DNA of 12,509 nucleotides from Synergistaceae bacterium (GTDB lineage: Bacteria; Synergistota; Synergistia; Synergistales; Aminobacteriaceae). The notes below the pieces were generated by a model. That model made no database searches and was not told the DNA's origin. It worked only from the letters and a program-made list of their open reading frames with translations. Location of the stretch: positions 1-12,509 of the forward strand of contig JAFVEW010000260.1 in the NCBI GenBank assembly GCA_017475805.1. The letters are read 5' to 3'. Within the stretch, counting starts at the first letter, position 1; each line of letters begins with the position of its first letter. Both the position numbers and the translations under genes were made by a program. Shown here piece after piece: positions 1-7,264 of this stretch.

Positions 1-1
1 C

Positions 2-694
2 GGCGACGGAAGCCGCGTTGAGGGCGTTATACCTCCTGTAGTTCCGAGACCTTCGTTTAACTTGAGAAAGAAAGCCTCCGCAGTTTTCTCGCTTGAGCAA
101 TATGTTCAAAGCGGGCGCGCTCTTGCCAGCGACGTCGAAATTATTCGTGAAGCCGTCAAAGCACGCAAAAATATTTTGGTCGTCGGCGGTACAGGTACGG
201 GCAAATCGACTTTCGTAAACGCTATCATTAATGAAATCAAATTATTAACCCCTCAGCATAGATTATTAATTCTCGAAGACACGCAGGAGCTTCAATGTTC
301 GGCCAAAAATTATGTCGCAATGAGAACGAACGACAATATTTCAATGCAGGATTTATTGAAAATCACAATGCGCCAGCGTCCCGACAGAATTTTAATCGGC
401 GAAGTTCGCGGCAAAGAAGCCTTAGACATGATTAAAGCATGGAACACAGGACACCCGGGCGGAGTCTGCACAGTTCACGCTAACGACGCACGCGCAGGCT
501 TATTGAGAATCGAGCAGCTGATTTCAGAAGTTTCGCAAGCTCCCATGAGAGAACTTGTAGCAGAAGCCATTGACTTAGTTATCTTTTTAGTGAGAGACCC
601 TAAGATCGGCCCTAAACTTGCTGAACTTATCGCAGTAGACGGATACAAAGACGGCGATTATGTCTTCAGGTATCTGCGTAAAAGAGAAGATTAG
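2..694 (+). CDS. trbB: TrbB, VirB11-type conjugation ATPase (5' partial)
   Basis: This is a cytoplasmic hexameric traffic ATPase of the VirB11/TrbB family, which powers pilus assembly and substrate transfer at the inner membrane. The reading frame is open from the left edge (codon 1 at base 2), and the residues before the TTG at 62 (..RVEGVIPPVVPRPSF..) already look like TrbB, so the gene begins outside the window. 230 residues are visible; the family is usually about 320, so roughly the first 90 are missing. Visible motifs in order are Walker A GGTGTGKST (bases 185-211), the Asp box ILEDTQE, the Walker B region RILIGEVRG and the His box GHPGGVCTVHAND. All key nucleotide-binding residues are present, so the visible part looks intact. 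It is the first visible gene of the trb operon and is followed by a 102-nt gap before trbC. Confidence 0.95.
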   Translation, partial: GDGSRVEGVIPPVVPRPSFNLRKKASAVFSLEQYVQSGRALASDVEIIREAVKARKNILVVGGTGTGKSTFVNAIINEIKLLTPQHRLLILEDTQELQCSAKNYVAMRTNDNISMQDLLKITMRQRPDRILIGEVRGKEALDMIKAWNTGHPGGVCTVHANDARAGLLRIEQLISEVSQAPMRELVAEAIDLVIFLVRDPKIGPKLAELIAVDGYKDGDYVFRYLRKRED

Positions 695-796
695 AGATTA
701 AGAATCGTGAATTAAAAAATAAATTTGAGATTCTTATCCTTTATTCTTAAATAAATTTTTTTGCATTATTTTTTCATTTTGAAAGGAGTTTTTATT
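695..796 (+). promoter_or_regulatory. AT-rich trbB-trbC gap with weak inverted repeat and possible internal promoter
   Basis: This is the longest gene-free stretch in the window (102 nt); the other junctions are 35 nt or shorter. It holds an 8-bp perfect inverted repeat, TAAGAATC at 699-706 and GATTCTTA at 729-736, with a 22-nt loop and AT-rich stem, followed by T-rich sequence. A possible sigma-70 promoter overlaps it: TTGAGA at 725-730 and TTAAAT at 747-752, spaced 16 nt. Either could let pilin and downstream genes be expressed at a different level from trbB. Both signals are weak, and AT-rich DNA produces such matches by chance. Confidence 0.25.
782..788 (+). promoter_or_regulatory. Ribosome binding site of trbC
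   Basis: AAAGGAG lies 8 nt before the ATG at 797. It decides the start: the reading frame is open further upstream to a possible start at 761, but that start has no such site and would put extra residues before an otherwise normal signal peptide. Confidence 0.8.
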
Positions 797-1141
797 ATGT
801 TTTTCAAAAGTCTTTACAAGCACCGTGTAGCTATTTTTGTGGTTCTTTTCGTTTTCGCTCTTCTTGCTGTTCCGTTTTCGGCTCAAGCAAAAGATGCCGG
901 CAGCACTGATAAGGTGCCATGGGAAGGTTCACTTAAGTCTCTCGTCGAGGTCATCTCAGGACCTACAGCTCTTTATGTTTCGATGATCGGCCTTTTCTTT
1001 GCAGGCGGTTATTTAATTTTCGGCGGAGAACTTGGGCCCTTCACGAGAATGATTATGATGGTCGTGCTTGTTGGTTCAACTCTTACGGGAATTTCAAACC
1101 TCGTCTTAAAGTTCGTCAACGAGGGCTGCATGCTTCTTTAA
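797..1141 (+). CDS. trbC: TrbC, VirB2-type conjugative pilin precursor
   Basis: This 114-residue protein is the major pilus subunit. It has a long basic and hydrophobic signal peptide (residues 1-31, likely cut after AQA, before KDAG). The mature protein of about 80 residues has two hydrophobic helices (about 57-73 and 83-104) separated by a short Gly-rich loop (FGGELGPF), as in VirB2/TrbC pilins, which sit in the inner membrane before assembly. A Cys lies near the C-terminus (CMLL). RP4 TrbC is trimmed and cyclised by a TraF peptidase; no such peptidase is in the window, so processing here is unknown. The gene lies between trbB and trbD, as expected for a P-type operon. The start follows the AAAGGAG site. 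Confidence 0.9.
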   Translation: MFFKSLYKHRVAIFVVLFVFALLAVPFSAQAKDAGSTDKVPWEGSLKSLVEVISGPTALYVSMIGLFFAGGYLIFGGELGPFTRMIMMVVLVGSTLTGISNLVLKFVNEGCMLL

Positions 1142-1151
1142 TGATCAACTC

Positions 1152-1463
1152 ATGGAAGAAGAAATAAGAGTAGCACCTTTACGAAGAAGTTTAACGCGGC
1201 CTCGACTGATTTTCGGTTGCGACCGTGTGCCTTTTTTGTTGTTAGTTTTAGTCTGCGTTGCTCTGGGACTTCCCGGAGGTCTTGCGGCAGGAAATTATGT
1301 CAACGCTGCTTTATCAGTTGTAATTTTCGTTGTCGGGATCAAATTTCTTGCGGCGATGACAAAATATGACCCCGATGCTCTGCCTGTTTTCAGACGCGCG
1401 ATGAGATACAACGACAAATATTCAGCTACTTCAAAGGCATTACACCCGGATAGGAAATTTTAG
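1152..1463 (+). CDS. trbD: TrbD, VirB3-like inner-membrane protein
   Basis: This 103-residue protein is of the TrbD/VirB3 family, an inner-membrane partner of the TrbE/VirB4 ATPase. It has a short basic N-terminus (APLRRSLTRP) and then two closely spaced hydrophobic segments (about 27-45 and 50-68). The cytoplasmic tail contains the YDPDALPVFRRAMRY region typical of the family. The ATG at 1152 is 10 nt after the trbC stop and has no clear Shine-Dalgarno sequence. A tiny ATG overlapping the trbC stop (1141) opens only a few codons in another frame. Translation is therefore probably coupled to trbC. The length and position are normal for the family. Confidence 0.88.
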   Translation: MEEEIRVAPLRRSLTRPRLIFGCDRVPFLLLVLVCVALGLPGGLAAGNYVNAALSVVIFVVGIKFLAAMTKYDPDALPVFRRAMRYNDKYSATSKALHPDRKF

Positions 1464-1480
1464 TTTTAATTTTAATTTTT

Positions 1481-1487
1481 AAGGAGG
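1481..1487 (+). promoter_or_regulatory. Strong ribosome binding site of trbE
   Basis: AAGGAGG lies 7 nt before the ATG at 1495. It is the best Shine-Dalgarno match in the window and sits in a 31-nt T-rich gap after trbD. It fixes the trbE start and suggests efficient translation initiation that does not depend on trbD. Confidence 0.85.
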
Positions 1488-1494
1488 GCTCAAA

Positions 1495-3984
1495 ATGGCA
1501 AAAAAGCCAGAAGGAAACGGTTTTGCGGAACTGCTTCGTTATTCACACATGGTAGCTCCCGAGGTGATGGGATTGAAAGACGGCGGCTTTCTCGCAGGCT
1601 TCTGGCTTGCCGGGCCCGATCTTGAAAGTTCTACGGCACGTGAGCTTGAACACTTAGGCGCGATGATTTCTCACACGATTTCACAGCTTGACGTTCGTTG
1701 GTGCGTTCATTTTGAATTTTTCAGACGTGAAGTCCGTGAATATCCTGACGGAGATTTTAGCGAAACTACGACAAAGTTAATAGATTTAGAACGCGACGCC
1801 CAATTTCATCAAGAAGGCGGACATTTTGAATCTGTTCAGGCGATGTTTATAAGTTACGTGCCTCCGGCTTTTGAAAAAAATAAAATCGTTCAAAAGTTGC
1901 GGCGGCTTTTTTTCGGAATAATAAAGAGTGATGAAGACGCTCTTCTTGAACGTCAGCTTGGACGTTTTGAAGCTGTAATGAAACGCCTTCACGACTCATT
2001 ATCATTAAGTATGAAAGTCCGTCGAATGACTTTCAATCCTGACAGCAGAAATAGATGTTCAGGAACTTCGGAACTTTTAGAGGCTGTCAATGCCTGCGTA
2101 AACGGCTACTGGCACCCGACGAGGCTTCCTGCGTTCCCGTATTATCTTGACTGTTTTTTGGCCCGCGACTGCATAAACGGCGATATGCTTCACTATAATA
2201 ACGAATATATTCAGTGTATCTCGCTTATGAATTACCCGGCCGGAACGTTCCCGACGATGTTATACGGTCTTCAGACTATGCCTGTTGAATTTCGATGGTC
2301 AAATAGATTTTTATTGACTGATATTCAGGATTCAATTTCTCAAATGGAAAGCAAGAGAAGGCAATGGGAGCAGAAAGTCAAGAGCTTTTCTTCACAGCTT
2401 ACAGGCAATGAAGGCGGCAGAATCGACAGGGACGCTGCCTCAATGGTCGAAGACTTGGAGATGGCTTTGAAAGACGCCCGAAGCGGCGATATGTCTTACG
2501 GAAATCACACTTCGACAGTAATTTTGAGGCACAAAGACCCTCAAATTTTAGCTGAAACTTCGCGTGAAATCTTGAAAGTTTTTGAGCGCGCCGGTTGTTC
2601 TGCTAAGATTGAAGACATTAATAATCTTGAAGCCTTTTTAGGTTCGCTTCCCGGTCATGGCCAAGAAAACGTCCGTAAACCTTTAATAACGAGCGTTAAT
2701 TTCTCTGATATTGTTCCGCTTTCAACAGAGTGGCTCGGCTCGCGGACTTGTCCGTGTCCTTTCTATCCGCCTAATTCTCCGGCCTTGTTAATGGCTGCTG
2801 CGAGCGGCGGGAGTCCTTTCTCGTTGAATCTTCACAGCGGCGACTTGGGACACACTTTAATTTTAGGGCCGACGGGTTCAGGAAAATCGACTCTTTTAGC
2901 GACAATAGCGGCTCAATTCCAACGATATAGAAACGGTCAATTATTTTTCTTCGATAACGGCCGCTCGATATTCCCACTTTGCGAATCGCTTGATAACTCT
3001 GTCTTTTACGACTTGGGCAAGGCCGAAGGCGAAATCAGTTTATGTCCGCTTGCTGAAATCGACGACCCTGACGTCATGCTTTGGGCTTCGGAATGGATCG
3101 AAATGTTAGTTGAGCTTGTTTCGCCGGGACTTGTAACTCCGCAGAGAAGAATTTTATTAAATGAAGCTCTGAGAAATTTAGCGGCAAGCACGAGCAAACC
3201 CGAAGAAAGAACTTTAACCGAATATATAACTTCGATTCAGGATAAAGAAATTAAAGCGGCTCTCGGCTATTACAGCTTGAGTCAAAACGGCGGATATATT
3301 CTTGACGGCGATAGAAACGACATCAGCTACTCGGGTTTCAATGTTTTCGAGATCGGTGCTCTTCTTGAACGCGACAAAATAGCTCCGGCTGTCTTAACAT
3401 ATTTATTCTTCCAAATTCAAAGAAGATTAAAAGGTGCTCCGTCGCTCTTAGTCGTTGATGAGGCATGGACAGCACTTAGAGATCCGTTATTTGCTGACAA
3501 AATTCGCGGCTGGTTAAAGACATTCAGAAAATTAAATTGCGCCGTTATCTTGGCTACTCAGTCAATCGCCGACGTTGTCAACAGTACTATTAGAGACCCG
3601 GTCTTTGAGAGCTGCCCGACGAAAATTTTACTTGCTAACCCCGACGCAAGAGGCGAACAGTTAGGAGCTTTCTATCGTGAATTTTTACAGCTCAACGAAC
3701 GTCAAATTAATTTGCTTGCTCACATGGTCAGAAAGCGTGAATATTACATGATTTCACCTGACGGCCGGCGGGTTTTCAATTTAGGACTCGGCCCTGTAGC
3801 ACTTGCCTTTGTCGGTGCAAGCAGCGGCGATGAACTTTCGATGGTCGAGAGTTTGAAAGCCTCTTACGGGCGCAAATGGCCTGCTGAATGGTTAAAAATT
3901 CGCGGAATGCCGGACTGGGCTGAAGAGTGGCTGAAACTTGATGAAAAAATGCACTCGAAAGAAGGTGCTGAAATTGCGTCGTAG
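1495..3984 (+). CDS. trbE: TrbE, VirB4-type conjugation ATPase
   Basis: This 829-residue protein belongs to the CagE/TrbE/VirB4 family, the large ATPase at the base of the secretion channel that drives pilin extraction and pilus assembly. The N-terminal half (about 1-420) is the family-specific domain. The C-terminal half is a RecA-like motor preceded by PCPFYPPNSPALL. Walker A GPTGSGKST is at residues 458-466 and Walker B SLLVVDEAW has its Asp-Glu at 655-656. Next come the motif LATQSIADV and the conserved C-terminal region FESCPTKILLANPDA. No key residue is missing and the length is usual for the family. The 3' end overlaps the start of the next gene by 44 nt (or 11 nt if that gene starts at TTG 3974), which suggests translational coupling. 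Confidence 0.97.
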   Translation: MAKKPEGNGFAELLRYSHMVAPEVMGLKDGGFLAGFWLAGPDLESSTARELEHLGAMISHTISQLDVRWCVHFEFFRREVREYPDGDFSETTTKLIDLERDAQFHQEGGHFESVQAMFISYVPPAFEKNKIVQKLRRLFFGIIKSDEDALLERQLGRFEAVMKRLHDSLSLSMKVRRMTFNPDSRNRCSGTSELLEAVNACVNGYWHPTRLPAFPYYLDCFLARDCINGDMLHYNNEYIQCISLMNYPAGTFPTMLYGLQTMPVEFRWSNRFLLTDIQDSISQMESKRRQWEQKVKSFSSQLTGNEGGRIDRDAASMVEDLEMALKDARSGDMSYGNHTSTVILRHKDPQILAETSREILKVFERAGCSAKIEDINNLEAFLGSLPGHGQENVRKPLITSVNFSDIVPLSTEWLGSRTCPCPFYPPNSPALLMAAASGGSPFSLNLHSGDLGHTLILGPTGSGKSTLLATIAAQFQRYRNGQLFFFDNGRSIFPLCESLDNSVFYDLGKAEGEISLCPLAEIDDPDVMLWASEWIEMLVELVSPGLVTPQRRILLNEALRNLAASTSKPEERTLTEYITSIQDKEIKAALGYYSLSQNGGYILDGDRNDISYSGFNVFEIGALLERDKIAPAVLTYLFFQIQRRLKGAPSLLVVDEAWTALRDPLFADKIRGWLKTFRKLNCAVILATQSIADVVNSTIRDPVFESCPTKILLANPDARGEQLGAFYREFLQLNERQINLLAHMVRKREYYMISPDGRRVFNLGLGPVALAFVGASSGDELSMVESLKASYGRKWPAEWLKIRGMPDWAEEWLKLDEKMHSKEGAEIAS

Positions 3985-5350
3985 ATTAATCGCGATTTTA
4001 GTTTTAACGTGTTTACTAAGCTCTCTGTTTGAGCCTGTTGTTGCTAATGCTAAGAACATCGCGCCGGACTGGTGGCCATACTGGGAAGTCTTCGGCAAGA
4101 AGGATAAATGTCCCGTTGACGACGGAACGAAATGGCACGCAAAATACTGTAGCTGCTGGATGCCTTTGGGCTGGGCGTTTGAGCCTATAAAATATACTTC
4201 TCAAAAGAAATGGCGTAATGCTCAATTTGAACGTTTCTGGAAATGGTGGTCGCGTATCGAATTAAATTATGACTCCATGATCCGCACTGAAGAAAGCGAA
4301 GCAAAATACAGTTCCGACTCAGATAAAATCATGCAGCAAAGCGACGCTCTCTTAAAGGCGGCTAATGCTCTGTGCGTAGCTGATAATTTTGATAACGCGT
4401 TCGCCGTTTATTTTCCTGATTACGTCGATTTTGTGTCAGCGTCGGTTGAAGAATTAAGACTCGTTCAGCAATGGATTAATTTAGAAAATGCTTGGGTCAT
4501 AAGTCTTGCAAGATACGGCCAAAGCCGCGAAGCTGAACAGAAAGAACTCGATGAACTTTACAAGCTGATATGGGAAAACGAAAACGCCATTGCCAAAGCT
4601 GAAGACGTTATAAAGCAGATTATCGGATTCAAACTCGGCGGCGTTGTTGATTTTATTTTCGGACAGCTTCAAACTTTGCTTGGCTATTTCAAAAATTTTA
4701 ACGAGAACATTAAGAAATTTTTTGGGGACATAGGAGAACTTCTTGGACCGGCAATCGAGAAGATCCAGGATATTGCAAAAACCATGACCGACGTTATGCA
4801 GCAGCTTCAAAACAAGCTCGACAGCATTAAGACCATGATCTCAAATACTATCGGCAAGCTGCCCCTTTTCGGCGAGAAGCTGGCTGACTACATAAATGAA
4901 AGGATTGACATCGAAAAAATCAAAAAGGAGTTCTCAGGTCAGCTGAGTCCAGAAAACTTTATAAAGCCTATGAAGGATATGTTCAAGAACCTTGAGAATT
5001 TTGATGTCGAGGACTTTCTCAAAGGTCAATGGAAAGACCTTATTGAAAAAGTTTTATCCAAACTCGGCGCGGTCGGAGATATTTTGAAAGAATTGGCAAG
5101 TTTAGACCCGTTAAAGGCTTATAAATACGGTCAGACACAGGCACTTCAAGCCGTCGGAAGCCAGGCCGCGCATATGGCTCTTGTTACCAACAGAACCAGC
5201 AGGGAACTTGCCGGATTTATGGAAATGCAGCTCACCGCAGAACACACGAGGGTAGCACGCAAGACCGCAGTCCGTAACAATATGATAATCGCCGGCAACA
5301 AAGCCAAGACGGCTAAGGGCAATAAAAAAGTCAAATTAGGCTTTAATTAA
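3941..5350 (+). CDS. TrbJ/VirB5-like secreted protein, copy A, with large helical insert
   Basis: This 469-residue exported protein takes the place of trbJ, the minor pilus component. The signal peptide is residues 1-37 (basic start, hydrophobic core, ANA|KN). A Cys/Trp-rich module follows: C57, CSC at 70-72 and WMPLGWAF at 73-80. PDY is at 159-161, with a helix containing ELRLVQQW after it. The C-terminal 73 residues begin GQTQALQA (397), as in TrbJ, and end KVKLGFN. Between PDY and GQT lie 238 residues (59 in copies C and D), mostly amphipathic helix with repeated hydrophobic heptads. This makes it about twice the usual TrbJ length. The start is uncertain: ATG 3941 has a weak GAAGAG upstream, while TTG 3974 has GAAGG 8 nt before it and also keeps a good signal peptide. 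TrbJ kinship rests on the C-terminus, export signal and position; the function of the insert is unknown. Confidence 0.75.
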   Translation: MKKCTRKKVLKLRRRLIAILVLTCLLSSLFEPVVANAKNIAPDWWPYWEVFGKKDKCPVDDGTKWHAKYCSCWMPLGWAFEPIKYTSQKKWRNAQFERFWKWWSRIELNYDSMIRTEESEAKYSSDSDKIMQQSDALLKAANALCVADNFDNAFAVYFPDYVDFVSASVEELRLVQQWINLENAWVISLARYGQSREAEQKELDELYKLIWENENAIAKAEDVIKQIIGFKLGGVVDFIFGQLQTLLGYFKNFNENIKKFFGDIGELLGPAIEKIQDIAKTMTDVMQQLQNKLDSIKTMISNTIGKLPLFGEKLADYINERIDIEKIKKEFSGQLSPENFIKPMKDMFKNLENFDVEDFLKGQWKDLIEKVLSKLGAVGDILKELASLDPLKAYKYGQTQALQAVGSQAAHMALVTNRTSRELAGFMEMQLTAEHTRVARKTAVRNNMIIAGNKAKTAKGNKKVKLGFN

Positions 5351-5357
5351 AAAGGAG
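5351..5357 (+). promoter_or_regulatory. Ribosome binding site of TrbJ-like copy B
   Basis: AAAGGAG immediately follows the copy A stop codon. It is only 2 nt from an ATG at 5360 but 11 nt from the ATG at 5369. The second spacing is workable and the first is too short, so 5369 was chosen. Confidence 0.65.
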
Positions 5358-5368
5358 AGATGAAAATT

Positions 5369-6544
5369 ATGAGCAAATCCTTGTTAAAAATTATTTCGCT
5401 AAGTTTGATTTTCGTCCTCGTTACGCCGATTTTCTATGACGCTTTTAATGCCAGAATTGTCTTTGCTGATGAAGGAGTGAAAGGCGATCTTCCAATGGAA
5501 AGGGTCAGGAAAGATCTTTATTTCCGCATGGTCGAGCTTTGCTGGCCTAAATATCTTCAGAAATTAATAAGATTTCTTGCAAACTGGGCGATTGATAAAG
5601 TCGGCGAGGGAATTTTACGCGCTATTCCTTATATTGGCAGCTTATTAGGAGATATGTGGGATAAAATTGAAGTCTTCCGCGATAAAGTTGACTTCCCGAT
5701 ATTTCCGCGATGCGACTGCAAGAACGAAAAAAACACGCATGACTCGGCATGGCTGCCTTTGAACTGGATGTTTTCACAGCACTACATCAAAGACCATATT
5801 AAAGATGACCGCATGACAAAACAATTTCCGCAATGGGAGGGGAAACAGCACCCGATGTTTCTGTCAGCCGACGTAAAAACCGTAGGGAGACCGTGGGGAT
5901 GGCCGGGAGAGAAGATAAAGTCTCACAGTCCTCTTGCTAATGCAACAGATAACTTTAAGAGCAGTTTGAAGAAGTATGATTCTTTCATAGCCAGTGGTAC
6001 GGGAGATTTTTATAAAGTTTATCCCGATTACAGCGGCTTTACGTCTGTTATAGACGAACAGCAGAGGCTCGCGGACAGATGGCGGCAAAATCAAATTGGT
6101 TATATGAAATTTATAAATAGCATTGCAAACCTTACATATGGTGATGTCATGAACTGGCGTGAGAGCGCATTTAACGATATTTTTTCTGCCGTCAACCGCG
6201 ACATACCTTTCGATAAAAAAACACCCAAGGAGGAAGACAATGAGTGGTGGGATCCTCTGGAATGGTTTAAGGAGATTAAAAAAGTCGAAACGAGTGAGGA
6301 TAAAAAGAATATGTCGTTAGGGCAGACCGTGGCGTTACAGCGTGTAACCGTCAGCGTAAAACTTCTTGACGAGCAGATTGACGCTAATTTTCATACGGCT
6401 TTTGCGCTTAATGAAGTTACATCGAGGGCTATGCAGAACAAAAAATCAACGAGACAGGCATTCCATAAGAATGTTGATTTGATGGGACATCACGCGGCAA
6501 CAAAGAAAGTTACAAGCAAAAAGACAAAGCTGGGGTTTAATTAA
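5369..6544 (+). CDS. TrbJ/VirB5-like secreted protein, copy B
   Basis: This 391-residue exported protein is a paralogue of the gene before it. The signal peptide is residues 1-33 (VFA|DEG). About 75 residues of amphipathic helix follow (LIRFLANWAIDKVGEG.. to ..DMWDKIEVFRDKV), then CDC at 115-117 and WLPLNWMF at 128-135, matching the CSC / WMPLGWAF module of copy A. PDY is at 219-221, followed by an E-x-x-R-L-x-x-x-W helix. The last 74 residues run from GQTVALQ (318) to TKLGFN. The spacing from the W-x-P-L motif to PDY is close to that of copy A (91 against 86 residues), which supports common descent. PDY to GQT is 99 residues, 40 more than in copies C and D. An alternative start at 5360 adds three residues. 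The gene ends TTTAATTAA, as copy A does. Confidence 0.72.
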   Translation: MSKSLLKIISLSLIFVLVTPIFYDAFNARIVFADEGVKGDLPMERVRKDLYFRMVELCWPKYLQKLIRFLANWAIDKVGEGILRAIPYIGSLLGDMWDKIEVFRDKVDFPIFPRCDCKNEKNTHDSAWLPLNWMFSQHYIKDHIKDDRMTKQFPQWEGKQHPMFLSADVKTVGRPWGWPGEKIKSHSPLANATDNFKSSLKKYDSFIASGTGDFYKVYPDYSGFTSVIDEQQRLADRWRQNQIGYMKFINSIANLTYGDVMNWRESAFNDIFSAVNRDIPFDKKTPKEEDNEWWDPLEWFKEIKKVETSEDKKNMSLGQTVALQRVTVSVKLLDEQIDANFHTAFALNEVTSRAMQNKKSTRQAFHKNVDLMGHHAATKKVTSKKTKLGFN

Positions 6545-6545
6545 A

Positions 6546-7262
6546 ATGAAGACAAAAATAATTATCTCCGTATTTATCGTTCTATTGCTCGCCCGTGCCG
6601 GAGAGTGCCTGATGGCTCAGGAACCGGCGCAGATTGCGATAGCTGTAATGATTCAGGAAGAAATAAAGACGCTGGAAAAAATTCTTAATAATCAGGATCA
6701 AATGCTCAAGCGTTGGGACACGTCAAGCTCGGAATACGAAAACATGAAAAAATACCGCAACCAGATCATTGACAAAATAAAAGCCCTGAGACAGGAATTG
6801 TCAAACGCCGGCGGGTTAAATCACCTGAAGTCAGATATTGAGAGTGAATTGAAAAAACGCCACCCGGATTGGAAGGACGGTCTGACTATCGACCAAGTGA
6901 AGAAAAGACAGTCGGAGCGTGAAACGGAATGGAAAAAGACAGTCAATGCTTATATGCAGTCATTAAAGAGAACTCAGGACTTAAATTACTCTTCTTGGAT
7001 GGATAGAAGCAAACTTTGGGAAATTCTCAAGAAGCCCAACGGTCAGACGCAGGCTATTCAAGCTCTGGGCGGCTTTATTGAACATACCAACACCATGATG
7101 GTATTGAATGAGCAGGCTATACAGGCGTTCGTTACCATGTTCGCTGAATACGAACGCGACGAAATGGACGAGCGCCAGGATTTCGGCAAGGCGACCCTTG
7201 AAGTCTGTTCAAAGCTGAAAGCACACAATCCGAAAACAAAGAAATGCAAGCTGGGATTTTAA
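6546..7262 (+). CDS. trbJ: TrbJ/VirB5-like protein, copy C (shortest)
   Basis: This 238-residue exported protein is about the usual TrbJ length and is probably the simplest form of the family in this operon. The signal peptide is about residues 1-24, and the mature protein would begin near AQEPAQIAI. It is mostly charged helix with probable coiled coils (about 30-100). PDW is at 107-109, and GQTQAIQALGGF begins at 166, opening a C-terminal module that ends CKLGF. Aligned by eye, it matches copy D from AQEP to the last residue, including KKP[N/E]GQTQA and TMF/VMM..ER.DEMDER-type helices. It starts 1 nt after the copy B stop. The only Shine-Dalgarno candidate is GGGG at 6532-6535, inside the last codons of copy B. 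CTG supplies 8 of its 22 Leu codons, against 2 of 23 in the visible trbB. A Cys at residue 21 is preceded by AGE, which is not a lipobox. Confidence 0.75.
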   Translation: MKTKIIISVFIVLLLARAGECLMAQEPAQIAIAVMIQEEIKTLEKILNNQDQMLKRWDTSSSEYENMKKYRNQIIDKIKALRQELSNAGGLNHLKSDIESELKKRHPDWKDGLTIDQVKKRQSERETEWKKTVNAYMQSLKRTQDLNYSSWMDRSKLWEILKKPNGQTQAIQALGGFIEHTNTMMVLNEQAIQAFVTMFAEYERDEMDERQDFGKATLEVCSKLKAHNPKTKKCKLGF

Positions 7263-7264
7263 TC

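Noticed and set aside
699..736. Rho-independent terminator after trbB
   Set aside because: The stem is only 8 bp and AT-rich with a 22-nt loop, and no immediate U-run follows. Ending the transcript here would also separate trbB from its partners.
3941..3984. Frameshift or fusion between trbE and copy A
   Set aside because: TrbE is full length with a normal end, and copy A has its own start codons and signal peptide. The short overlap is ordinary operon packing.
4481..4810. 109-residue open frame on the minus strand
   Set aside because: It lies wholly inside copy A, has no ribosome site or recognisable domain, and runs against an otherwise single-direction operon.
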